A stretch of 7,742 nucleotides of DNA, taken from the NCBI GenBank assembly GCA_016205125.1, contig JACQJE010000061.1, positions 1-7,742 of the forward strand. The letters are read 5' to 3'. Shown one piece after another: positions 1 to 6,200 of the stretch. The notes beneath the pieces are model-generated. The model searched no databases and had not been told where the DNA came from. It saw nothing but the letters and a program-made list of their open reading frames with translations. Position 1 is the first letter of the stretch. Every line of letters starts with the position of its first letter. The DNA is from Deltaproteobacteria bacterium. Lineage in GTDB: Bacteria; Bdellovibrionota; O2-12-FULL-43-9; JACQJE01. Position numbers and translations under genes: made by a program.

Positions 1-717
1 ATCCTCTTCAGCCGCATCTCTCCAGGAGGCGAGATCTTTGTGGCGAAAGAGCGCGTTGTCATCGAGGGAGACTTTGGCGTCAAGCGCAATAAAGGACCCT
101 GAAGGGGTCAAAACAAGAGGATTAATCTCCACCAGAGAGCAATCCGCATCGACAAACAATTTACAGCACTTGAGGAGAAGATCCGCGGCCGCCACCATCT
201 CCTTCTTCTCCAAGCCAATAGCGCGAGCGAGTTGTCGTGCCTGGTAGGGCTGCATTCCTGTCAGCGGATCGATCGCCATCTGAACGATGGCCCCCTTTTT
301 CTTTGCCGCAAGCTCCTCGATTTCCATCCCCCCTTCGGCAGAGACCATCGCCACGACACATTCCTTTGCGCGGTCGATGGTGAATCCGACATAGAACTCT
401 TTCGCAATCTGGCACCCCTCTTCTGCAAGAAGGTAGCGCACTAACTTTCCCTGAGGGCCTGTCTGAGGAGTAACGAGTCTCTTTCCGATCAGATCAGAGG
501 CGAGCTTCCTGGCCTCTTCCTCCGATTTGGCCACCTTAATCCCGCCCCCCTTACCGCGTCCTCCTGCATGAATTTGTGCTTTGAGCGCCCAGACACTTCC
601 TCCAATCTCTTTAAGAGCAGAAGAGATTTCTGCGGCAGAAGAGATCACTTTCCCTTTCGGAACGGGGATGCCAACTGATGCAAAAAGGTTCTTCGATTGA
701 TATTCGTGAAGTTTCAT
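1..717 (-). CDS. sucC: Succinyl-CoA ligase (ADP-forming) beta subunit, N-terminal 239 residues, cut by window edge
   Basis: This is the ATP-grasp beta subunit of succinyl-CoA synthetase. With SucD it interconverts succinyl-CoA and succinate with nucleotide phosphorylation in the TCA cycle, in the cytoplasm. The protein opens MKLHEYQSKNLF, the usual SucC start, and the frame stays open to base 1. The visible 239 residues are about 60% of the roughly 390 usual for the family. Residues known to bind ATP or Mg in E. coli SucC sit at the same numbers here: Lys46, Gly53-Arg54-Gly55 (in HAGGRGKGGG), Glu99, Glu107, Asn199 (in EINPL) and Asp213 (in ALDAK). The C-terminal CoA-ligase domain and a probable sucD lie outside the window. 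It is the third gene of an icd-mdh-sucC operon. No good Shine-Dalgarno sits at the normal distance from ATG 717; the nearest GAGGA is about 15 nt upstream, so coupling to a short upstream ORF is possible. Confidence 0.96.
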   Translation of the reverse strand, partial: MKLHEYQSKNLFASVGIPVPKGKVISSAAEISSALKEIGGSVWALKAQIHAGGRGKGGGIKVAKSEEEARKLASDLIGKRLVTPQTGPQGKLVRYLLAEEGCQIAKEFYVGFTIDRAKECVVAMVSAEGGMEIEELAAKKKGAIVQMAIDPLTGMQPYQARQLARAIGLEKKEMVAAADLLLKCCKLFVDADCSLVEINPLVLTPSGSFIALDAKVSLDDNALFRHKDLASWRDAAEED

Positions 718-749
718 TTGAGCGCGCTCATTTCCTCATTCGCTGTCAT
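714..749 (-). other. Possible 11-codon leader ORF overlapping the sucC start
   Basis: Reading leftward from ATG 749, the frame encodes MTANEEMSALK and stops at a TGA that overlaps the sucC ATG in an ATGA arrangement. An AAGGA lies 9 nt upstream of this ATG, and that AAGGA is part of the dispersed repeat at 755-781. Because sucC itself has no well-placed ribosome-binding site, this small ORF could deliver ribosomes to sucC by translational coupling. Its length is short enough to arise by chance, so this is an inference from spacing only. Confidence 0.3.
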
Positions 750-754
750 GAGTA

Positions 755-800
755 GAGATCCTTCGCTCTGCTCAGGATGACAAACTCTGTTCAGGATGAC
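755..800. repeat. Dispersed GATCCTTCGCTCTGCTCAGGATGAC-type repeat, one full and one partial copy
   Basis: The full unit is at 755-781. Its outer arms, ATCCT and AGGAT, are complementary, so either strand can form a short imperfect hairpin with an inner GC/GC pairing. A 16-bp partial copy ending in CAGGATGAC follows at 785-800, 19 bp downstream, and matches 766-781 with one mismatch. A closely related copy lies at 4614-4640, over 3.8 kb away, inside a different operon. The repeat fills most of the mdh-sucC gap. There is no T-run after the hairpin on either strand, so it does not look like an intrinsic terminator. It resembles a short interspersed palindromic element that cannot move by itself. 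Confidence 0.75.
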
Positions 801-804
801 ACTC

Positions 805-1746
805 TTATTTTCCCAACTTCAATGCCTTGGTGAGCTCTTTCACATGCTCGATCGATTTGTTCACCTCTTTCCGCTCTTTTTCGTTCAGATCGAGTTCAAT
901 CACCTGCTCGACTCCATCTGCTCCGAGTTTCGCAAGGACTCCAAAATAGCATCCTTCGACACCGAACTCCCCTTCGAGATAGACCGAACAGGGCAAGATC
1001 CGCTTTTTGTCGCGAAGAATCGCCTCTGCCATCTCGATAATCGCCGCAGAGGGAGCATAATAGGCAGAGCCGCTCTGCAGAAGTTCAACAATCTCAGCCC
1101 CGCCATTCTGGGTTCTTTTTACTATTGCAGAGATGCGATCTTCCGAGAGGAGCTCTGTCAGCGGAATCCCTGCCGCAGAACAATAGCGGATCATCGGGAC
1201 CATCGTGTCTCCATGCCCCCCCAGGACAAAGGCATGAACATCCTGAACAGAAACGTTTAATTCAGCAGCAACAAAGGTTCTGAATCGCGCGCTATCCAAT
1301 ACACCCGCCATGCCAATCACGCGTTCCCTCTCGAAACCGGTGTAATGCTTTGCCACATACGCCATGGCATCGAGAGGATTCGTGACCACAATCATCACGG
1401 CTGAAGGACAATAAGTAGAGACTTTCTCACTGATATTTCGGACAATCTCTGTATTCTTAGCCAAAAGGTCATCCCGGCTCATCCCTGGTTTCCGTGGAAA
1501 TCCCGCCGTCACCACCACAATATCAGACTCTTCGATGGCGTCGTACCGATCACCTCCGACAATCCGAAGATCAGCGCCCGCAATCGGTGTCGACTGAAGG
1601 AGATCGAGAGCCTTCCCTTTGGTGACTCCTTCCAGCACATCGACCAGAACAATATCCGCAAGCTCCTTTGTCATCGCCCAATGCGCCGCTGTTGCCCCTA
1701 CATTTCCTGCGCCAATAATACTGATTTTCTGACGTCCTCTAGCCAT
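805..1746 (-). CDS. mdh: Malate dehydrogenase, NAD-dependent, LDH-like type
   Basis: This enzyme oxidises malate to oxaloacetate with NAD in the TCA cycle, in the cytoplasm. At 313 residues it has the usual length for the LDH-like (type 3) malate dehydrogenases. The Rossmann motif GAGNVG is at residues 12-17 and Asp36 ends the second beta strand, which favours NAD over NADP. The mobile active-site loop [16 protein letters not shown] is at 80-95. Arg85 is the residue that selects malate; lactate dehydrogenases carry Gln there. Arg91, Asn123, Arg154 and the catalytic His178 in GGHGD are all present, with the relay Asp151 in GVLDSARF. The start at ATG 1746 has a strong ribosome-binding site (AGGAG about 7 nt upstream) that overlaps the icd stop codon, so translation is likely coupled to icd. 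The closest alternative, lactate dehydrogenase, is excluded by Arg85. Confidence 0.96.
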   Translation of the reverse strand: MARGRQKISIIGAGNVGATAAHWAMTKELADIVLVDVLEGVTKGKALDLLQSTPIAGADLRIVGGDRYDAIEESDIVVVTAGFPRKPGMSRDDLLAKNTEIVRNISEKVSTYCPSAVMIVVTNPLDAMAYVAKHYTGFERERVIGMAGVLDSARFRTFVAAELNVSVQDVHAFVLGGHGDTMVPMIRYCSAAGIPLTELLSEDRISAIVKRTQNGGAEIVELLQSGSAYYAPSAAIIEMAEAILRDKKRILPCSVYLEGEFGVEGCYFGVLAKLGADGVEQVIELDLNEKERKEVNKSIEHVKELTKALKLGK

Positions 1747-1755
1747 AACCTTCTC

Positions 1756-2982
1756 CTACATTCTCTCTACGACGGCATTTCCAAATTCAGAACAGCGAAC
1801 TTCACGCGCACCTTCCATCTGCCGCGCCAAATCGTAAGTGACCACCTTGTCCGCCACGGCCCTTTCCATCGCCCTGACAATCCTATCCGCCGCCTCTTTC
1901 CAGCCGATTAACTCCAGCATCATCACTCCCGAAAGGATCATCGAACCGGGGTTCACTTTGTCCTGGCCGGCGTACTTCGGTGCGGTCCCATGGGTCGCTT
2001 CAAAGAGCGCCGCATCGTCCCCTACATTGGCGCCTGGGCCCATTCCAAGACCGCCAATCTGGGCCGCCGCCGCATCTGAAAGATAGTCGCCATTGAGATT
2101 TGGGAGTGCGACGACATCGTATTCAGAAGGACGCAGCAGAATCTGCTGGAACATGGAATCGGCAATCCGATCTTTCATCACAACCTTTCCAGCCGGAACT
2201 TTACCGCCAAATTTTTCCCAGACGTCTGTCTCCGTTACCGTTTTGTCCCCAAACTCCTCCGCCGCAAGTTCATATCCCCAATCGCGGAAAGCCCCCTCCG
2301 TGAACTTCATGATGTTCCCTTTGTGAACGAGCGTCACACTGGAACGCTTCTCCTTCACAGCAAACTCAATCGCCTTTCTCACAATCCGGCGTGTCCCGGT
2401 TTTGCTGATCGGCTTGATACCGATGCCGGAGTCCTCTCTGATTTTGCACTTCATCTCCCCATTGAGAAATCCGATGATTTTCTTCACCTCCGGACTCCCT
2501 GCCTGCCACTCAATCCCCGCATAAACATCTTCTGTGTTCTCTCTGAAAATAACGATGTTCATCTCTTCAGGACGTTTGACTGGAGAGGGGACCCCTTTGA
2601 TGTAACGAACCGGGCGGATACAGGCATAGAGGTCCAGCTTCTGCCTCAGCGTGACGTTGAGGCTCCGGATGCCGCCACCCACCGGGGTCGTCAGCGGCCC
2701 TTTGATGGCAACCCGAAATTCGCGGATCGCCGAAACCGTCTCCTCAGGGAGCCACTGGCCTGTTTTGTTGAACGCTTTTTCCCCTGCCAGAATTTCCCGC
2801 CATCCGATCGCCCGCTTCCCCCCATAGGCCTTTGCAACTGCCGCATCAAACACATGCTCTGCGGCCCTCCAAATGTCAGGCCCTATGCCATCCCCTTCAA
2901 TGAAAGGAATGATCGGACAATCTGGAACTTCAAGATGGCTGATTCGCCCGCGAATCGGGGCTGGAGACAATGGCTTGCTCAT
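1756..2982 (-). CDS. icd: Isocitrate dehydrogenase, NADP-dependent
   Basis: This enzyme converts isocitrate to 2-oxoglutarate and CO2 with reduction of NADP, in the cytoplasm. The 408-residue protein is close in length and motifs to the E. coli homodimeric enzyme. GDGIGP is at residues 30-35. [13 protein letters not shown] at 102-114 binds isocitrate and includes Ser107, the equivalent of E. coli Ser113. ENTEDVYAG follows, and the C-terminal [17 protein letters not shown] carries the Lys-Tyr pair, with a later Tyr and Arg in VTYDLAR, that mark NADP use. The open frame extends upstream to a TTG at 3006, but ATG 2982 is preferred because AAAGGG lies 7 nt before it and MSKPL fits the family start. 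It is the first gene of the icd-mdh-sucC operon; its TAG stop lies 9 nt before the mdh start. A kinase/phosphatase such as AceK could act on Ser107, but none is seen in the window. Confidence 0.97.
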   Translation of the reverse strand: MSKPLSPAPIRGRISHLEVPDCPIIPFIEGDGIGPDIWRAAEHVFDAAVAKAYGGKRAIGWREILAGEKAFNKTGQWLPEETVSAIREFRVAIKGPLTTPVGGGIRSLNVTLRQKLDLYACIRPVRYIKGVPSPVKRPEEMNIVIFRENTEDVYAGIEWQAGSPEVKKIIGFLNGEMKCKIREDSGIGIKPISKTGTRRIVRKAIEFAVKEKRSSVTLVHKGNIMKFTEGAFRDWGYELAAEEFGDKTVTETDVWEKFGGKVPAGKVVMKDRIADSMFQQILLRPSEYDVVALPNLNGDYLSDAAAAQIGGLGMGPGANVGDDAALFEATHGTAPKYAGQDKVNPGSMILSGVMMLELIGWKEAADRIVRAMERAVADKVVTYDLARQMEGAREVRCSEFGNAVVERM

Positions 2983-3068
2983 GGCGCTACCCTTTACAAG
3001 TGACAAGTGTGAAGCAACGATACAAATTCAGAAAAAAAGCACGAAAAGTCTAATGATCGGGGAGCGAC

Positions 3069-3095
3069 GTTATCTGAATGAAAAGGGGGTGTCAA
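3069..3095 (-). promoter_or_regulatory. Candidate promoter for icd-mdh-sucC
   Basis: On the minus strand a perfect TTGACA (-35, at 3095-3090) is followed 15 nt later by GATAAC (-10, at 3074-3069). The spacer is shorter than the optimal 17. Transcription would start near 3062, leaving about 80 nt of leader before icd. No other good match was seen between icd and the divergent operon. Position and orientation are supportive, but this is only a consensus match. Confidence 0.45.
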
Positions 3096-3108
3096 GGAAC
3101 GCCGAAAC

Positions 3109-3128
3109 TTGAGTTAAACTTCACTCAA
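3109..3128. promoter_or_regulatory. Inverted repeat between divergent promoters, possible operator
   Basis: TTGAGT at 3109-3114 and ACTCAA at 3123-3128 form a perfect 6-bp inverted repeat with an 8-bp spacer, in an AT-rich stretch. It lies upstream of both proposed -35 elements (icd at 3095 and the transporter operon at 3147). A dimeric regulator bound here could influence both operons. An arm of 6 bp is short enough to occur by chance, and no regulator gene is in the window. Confidence 0.3.
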
Positions 3129-3146
3129 ATAAGATTCACTATTTCC

Positions 3147-3184
3147 TTGATTTTAGTTGAGAAATCAGTTAAATATACGCCCCT
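3147..3184 (+). promoter_or_regulatory. Candidate promoter of the MCE transporter operon, possibly giving a leaderless mRNA
   Basis: TTGATT (-35, 3147-3152) and TTAAAT (-10, 3169-3174) are separated by 16 nt. A start site 6-7 nt beyond the -10 would fall at about 3180-3182, only 3-5 nt before ATG 3185. The bases before that ATG (TATACGCCCCT) contain no Shine-Dalgarno sequence. An in-frame TAA at 3170-3172 rules out a start further upstream. Together these suggest leaderless translation. TATACG at 3174-3179 is an alternative -10 and would give an even shorter leader. Confidence 0.45.
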
Positions 3185-3913
3185 ATGATTACTGTGGAAC
3201 GCGTCAGGAAAAGCTTTGCCGAAACAACCATTTTGGATGGAATCGACCTTCAGGTGCGGGAAGGGGAGGTCCTCGTTCTCCTGGGTCCGAGTGGAGCCGG
3301 AAAGAGTCTCCTCCTCTACCTCATCGCCGGGCTGGTCAAACCGGAGAGCGGCCGGATTGAACTGGGAAGCAGGCGGATTGGGATGCTCTTCCAGAAGAAT
3401 GCCCTTTTCGATTCGATGAGCGTTGGCGAAAATCTCGCTTTCCCTCTCAAAGAGCTCACCCCCCTCAGAAAAGAAGAGATTGAGGAGAGGGTGAGAGGCA
3501 ACCTCGCCGCCTTTGGTCTGGCTCAGTGGTACCCTGCTCCAGTGAATGCGCTGAGCGGCGGGATGCAGAAACGCCTTGCACTCGCGCGTGCCTTAATCGC
3601 CAATCCGGACATTATCCTCTGCGATTCTCCTACTGCAGGGCTCGATCCGATCACGGCGCGCCAGATGACCGACCTCATGGCCAAAGAGTGCGCGAAACTG
3701 AACCGCGCAACCATTATCGCGAGTCATGACATCCCGCGGAGCCTTTCACTCGCCCACCGCGTGGCACTTCTCTCGGAGGGGAGGATCACATTTTCAGGGA
3801 CGCCGGACGAATTTCTCCGAGGCCATCATCCGGCAATCGATCTGTTTCTAAATCGGGACTGGAAAGAGCCTTTCCCGAAAGAGAATCCAAATGACCGGCA
3901 TCACATTTCATAA
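3185..3913 (+). CDS. mlaF: MlaF-like ABC transporter ATPase, catalytically degenerate subunit (NBD1)
   Basis: This is a cytoplasmic ATP-binding subunit of an MCE/Mla lipid transporter, judged by similarity to MlaF and by the adjacent MlaE and MCE genes. In the 242 residues, Walker A is GPSGAGKS (34-41), the Q-loop is Gln70, the signature LSGGMQKR is at 123-130, the Walker B Asp is 147, the D-loop is GLD (152-154) and the H-loop is His181. The residue after the Walker B Asp is Ser148 (codon TCT, in LCDSPTAGLD) where the family has the catalytic Glu, so its own ATP site is probably poor at hydrolysis. The stretch from Walker A Lys to the Q-loop is 30 residues, about 15 shorter than in the next gene. 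An upstream in-frame stop fixes the start at ATG 3185, which lacks a Shine-Dalgarno. It overlaps the next gene by 23 bp. The symbol denotes family only. Confidence 0.9.
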   Translation: MITVERVRKSFAETTILDGIDLQVREGEVLVLLGPSGAGKSLLLYLIAGLVKPESGRIELGSRRIGMLFQKNALFDSMSVGENLAFPLKELTPLRKEEIEERVRGNLAAFGLAQWYPAPVNALSGGMQKRLALARALIANPDIILCDSPTAGLDPITARQMTDLMAKECAKLNRATIIASHDIPRSLSLAHRVALLSEGRITFSGTPDEFLRGHHPAIDLFLNRDWKEPFPKENPNDRHHIS

Positions 3914-4646
3914 CGTCATCAGCGAGCTTGGCAGCCGCCTTGTGCTCAACGAACTCAATCTCGAGATTCCGAGAGGGGAAGTCTCAGTCATCCTGGGTCG
4001 TTCGGGTGTCGGAAAATCGGTGCTTCTCAAGCACGTGGTGGGATTGCTGAGACCCAAAGCAGGTCAGATCTGGCTGGACGAATGGGAAGTGACGCATCTC
4101 TCAGAAGAAGAGCTCTGGCCGCTTCGGCGCAGATGCGCTCTTGTCTTTCAGCATCCCGCGCTTCTCGATTCGCTCACGGTAGAGGAAAATATCGCCCTGG
4201 GGCTCTCTCATCTCGATCTCACCCCTGAAGTGACAGATTCCAGGATCGATCATTCGCTCCAGTGCGTCAATCTCTCCTCCGACATCCGGCCATACCTTCC
4301 GCACCATTTGAGCTTTGGCATGCAGAAGCGCGTCAGCATTGCCCGCGCGATTGCATTAGAACCGGAATACCTCCTTTACGATGAACCGACCACAGGCCTG
4401 GACCCCGCCAATATCCTTGCGATTGATCGCTTAATCCGGCACCTCTCGGAGAAATTGAAAGTAACCTCCGTGGTCGTAACACACGACATTGAGTCGGCAC
4501 TTCGGATTGCAGATTCCATTGCACTCCTGGAAGATGGGCGCGTCACGTTCAAGGGAACCGCCGATGAATTTCTTTGCTCCACCCACCCTACGGTGCGGGA
4601 ATTTCTGAAAGATGAGATCCTTCGCTGCGCTCAGGATGAGCTATGA
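3891..4646 (+). CDS. mlaF: MlaF-like ABC transporter ATPase, hydrolysis-competent subunit (NBD2)
   Basis: This is the second ATP-binding subunit of the same transporter, 251 residues. Walker A is GRSGVGKS (36-43), the Q-loop is Gln87, Walker B is YLLYDEP with Asp164 and the catalytic Glu165 intact, the D-loop is GLD (169-171) and the H-loop is His198. The signature motif at 140-145 reads LSFGMQ; the first glycine of LSGGM is replaced by Phe. The A-loop aromatic residue also appears to be replaced by Leu13. It therefore complements the preceding ATPase, which has a good signature but no catalytic Glu. The family-like end, VREFLKDE, is followed by about 8 residues (ILRCAQDEL) encoded by a dispersed repeat. 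The start overlaps the previous gene by 23 bp, with only a weak AAGAGA as ribosome-binding site. The stop overlaps the next start as ATGA. A functional heterodimer is inferred. Confidence 0.93.
   Translation: MTGITFHNVISELGSRLVLNELNLEIPRGEVSVILGRSGVGKSVLLKHVVGLLRPKAGQIWLDEWEVTHLSEEELWPLRRRCALVFQHPALLDSLTVEENIALGLSHLDLTPEVTDSRIDHSLQCVNLSSDIRPYLPHHLSFGMQKRVSIARAIALEPEYLLYDEPTTGLDPANILAIDRLIRHLSEKLKVTSVVVTHDIESALRIADSIALLEDGRVTFKGTADEFLCSTHPTVREFLKDEILRCAQDEL
4614..4640. repeat. Third copy of the dispersed repeat, at the 3' end of the second ATPase gene
   Basis: The 27 bases match the copy at 755-781 except for a two-base difference in the middle (GCTGCGCTC against GCTCTGCTC) and the last base. 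This copy is translated as the C-terminal tail of the second ATPase. Its AGGA at 4633-4636 sits 6 nt before ATG 4643, so it also acts as the apparent Shine-Dalgarno of the first permease. The complementary ATCCT/AGGAT arms could fold in the mRNA and hide that AGGA. Confidence 0.8.
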
Positions 4647-5434
4647 GAGTCACAGCAATGGCACGCAAGACAGATCAGATCCTCTCCGGAATCGGAAAAA
4701 TCTCCCTTTTTACCCTCCAGTTATTCAGGATCCTCTTTCGCAAGGAAGTCCAGCGACAAGCTGTCTTTAAACAGATGAGCGAGGTCACTCTCCATTCGCT
4801 CCCCATCACGGCCGTCGCCGGAATCTTTGTAGGGGGAATTTTCGCTTTGCAATTTGCCGCCCAGATGAAGGGTTTCGGGGCGGACGGCTACATTGGAGGA
4901 GCCAATACCTCTGCCATTGTCAGAAATGTCGGCCCCCTCCTCGTTGCGTTCATGTTGGCCGGAAAGATTGGCGCATACACCACGGCGGAGCTTGGCACCA
5001 TGCGCGTCACCGATCAGATAGATGCCCTTTCGACACTCGGACTGAGTCCCCTGGTCTATCTGATTGCTCCGAGATTTCTCGCCATTCTCGCCGCTGCGAT
5101 CCTCCTCCTCATTTTCAGCTTTTTCATCAGTACGCTGGGTGGAATGGTGATCTGTCATCTTGCCGCAGGGATTAATTTCTACCAATACGCTTCAAAAGTG
5201 CCAGAAATCCTGAACTTTTGGAGCATCCTCAATGGGGTCGCAAAAAGTGCAGTTTTCGGTCTCCTTATTGCGGCGATCAGCTGTTATTTCGGCTACACAG
5301 CTTCCGGCGGCGCGCGAGGGGTCGGCACTGCCGTCAATACGACGGCGGTCACCATTGTGGTCAGCCTGGTCGTGGCGAATTATTGGGTCACTTCGCTGAT
5401 CCATTCTCTCGCCGCGATCTTCGGGGGGCAGTAA
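4643..5434 (+). CDS. mlaE: MlaE-like permease of the MCE transporter, first paralogue
   Basis: This is an inner-membrane permease of the MlaE/YrbE/TGD1 family, 263 residues, typical for the family. It forms the membrane core onto which the MCE protein docks and through which lipid passes. The family signature lies at 107-129 (GKIGAYTTAELGTMRVTDQIDAL pattern, with Glu116 and the TM/DQIDAL segment). Hydrophobic segments are at about 53-73, 96-112, 142-168, 210-225 and 232-255. An amphipathic N-terminal stretch with basic residues (FRILFRKEVQRQ, 28-39) matches the interface helix usual in MlaE. ATG 4643 is preferred because AGGA lies 6 nt upstream and the ATGA overlap couples it to the ATPase; ATG 4658 (MARKTD) is an alternative. 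The next gene is a diverged paralogue, so a heterodimer is likely. The transport direction cannot be read from the sequence. Confidence 0.92.
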   Translation: MRVTAMARKTDQILSGIGKISLFTLQLFRILFRKEVQRQAVFKQMSEVTLHSLPITAVAGIFVGGIFALQFAAQMKGFGADGYIGGANTSAIVRNVGPLLVAFMLAGKIGAYTTAELGTMRVTDQIDALSTLGLSPLVYLIAPRFLAILAAAILLLIFSFFISTLGGMVICHLAAGINFYQYASKVPEILNFWSILNGVAKSAVFGLLIAAISCYFGYTASGGARGVGTAVNTTAVTIVVSLVVANYWVTSLIHSLAAIFGGQ

Positions 5435-5435
5435 G

Positions 5436-6188
5436 ATGATACTGCGCCACATGATGGAGATGGTTAAACTTGGAGCTCAAACGCTTGCGGTCCTTTTTCA
5501 CCCTAAGGCATGGCGCCCTTCGCTGGTCCTTGAACAGCTCTATCTCATGGGCAATAAATCCGTAGGACTGGTCGTCTTCGCATTGGCATTCTCCGGCATC
5601 GTCGTCGTCATGGAGTACGCGTTCCATATCCGGCTTGTTCTTCAGACGGCAGAGATGGTTCCAGGATTTTCTTCCAGCCTGATGATGAGAGAATTTGGAG
5701 CAGGGATTACCGCTCTTCTCCTCGCCTCTAAAATAGGTGCAGGGATGGCGGCAGAACTTGCCACCATGAAGACCACAGAACAGGTAGAGGCTCTCCGCTT
5801 AATGCGTGTCGATCCGGTCAACTACCTCGTCATGCCGCGCTTCATCGCTTCCAGTATTGTGACCCTCATCCTTTCGATCATTGGAGTCGCGGTTGCCATT
5901 CTGGGCGGAATGCTGGTGGCAACCACAGAACTCGGGGTGACCTGGGAGAGCTATCTCTCGCAGATCAGCACATTTATTCAACCGGCCGATGGCCTTCAAA
6001 TGTTGATTAAAGCGGGCATTTTTGGCATGATCACGCCGATTATTTCGTGTTACTTCGGCCTCCACTCCCAGGCAGGTGCTGGGGGAGTGGGAAAGGCCAC
6101 AACAGAAGCTGTCGTCTATTCTGCCATTGCAATCATTGGCTCCGATTTTTTTCTCACCTGGTTCTTTACGACAGCTGGCAGAATTTAG
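5436..6188 (+). CDS. mlaE: MlaE-like permease of the MCE transporter, second paralogue
   Basis: This is a second inner-membrane permease of the MlaE family, 250 residues, starting one base after the first permease stops. The signature at 98-120 (SKIGAGMAAELATMKTTEQVEAL pattern) is recognisable but differs from that of its neighbour, for instance LATMKTTEQVEAL against LGTMRVTDQIDAL. Hydrophobic segments are at about 43-59, 88-104, 133-163, 190-208 and 222-245. The two permeases are clearly diverged, so this is an old duplication rather than a recent copy. Paired different permeases are known in actinobacterial mce operons (YrbEA and YrbEB), which supports a heterodimer here. ATG 5436 follows a G-rich run; ATG 5451 and 5454 (MMEMVKL) are possible later starts. 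Confidence 0.91.
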   Translation: MILRHMMEMVKLGAQTLAVLFHPKAWRPSLVLEQLYLMGNKSVGLVVFALAFSGIVVVMEYAFHIRLVLQTAEMVPGFSSSLMMREFGAGITALLLASKIGAGMAAELATMKTTEQVEALRLMRVDPVNYLVMPRFIASSIVTLILSIIGVAVAILGGMLVATTELGVTWESYLSQISTFIQPADGLQMLIKAGIFGMITPIISCYFGLHSQAGAGGVGKATTEAVVYSAIAIIGSDFFLTWFFTTAGRI

Positions 6189-6200
6189 AGGTAATTCAGT

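Noticed and set aside
796..1260. A 154-codon plus-strand frame opposite mdh.
   Set aside because: It is a shadow of the mdh coding sequence, with no ribosome-binding site or domain.
2323..3003. A 226-codon open frame on the plus strand opposite icd.
   Set aside because: It is fully antisense to a confidently identified enzyme and its translation shows no family features.
2983..3006. A TTG start giving icd eight extra N-terminal residues.
   Set aside because: The ATG at 2982 has AAAGGG at an ideal distance and matches the family N-terminus; the extension would be translated from the ribosome-binding site itself.
2996..3009. A tandem 7-bp repeat, ACAAGTGACAAGTG, upstream of icd.
   Set aside because: Two copies of 7 bp are too short to distinguish from chance and have no clear position relative to the proposed promoter.
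3185..3913. The first ATPase as a pseudogene because it lacks the catalytic Glu.
   Set aside because: The frame is intact, all other nucleotide-binding motifs are kept, it overlaps the next gene as in a working operon, and the matching signature change in its partner argues for a specialised function.
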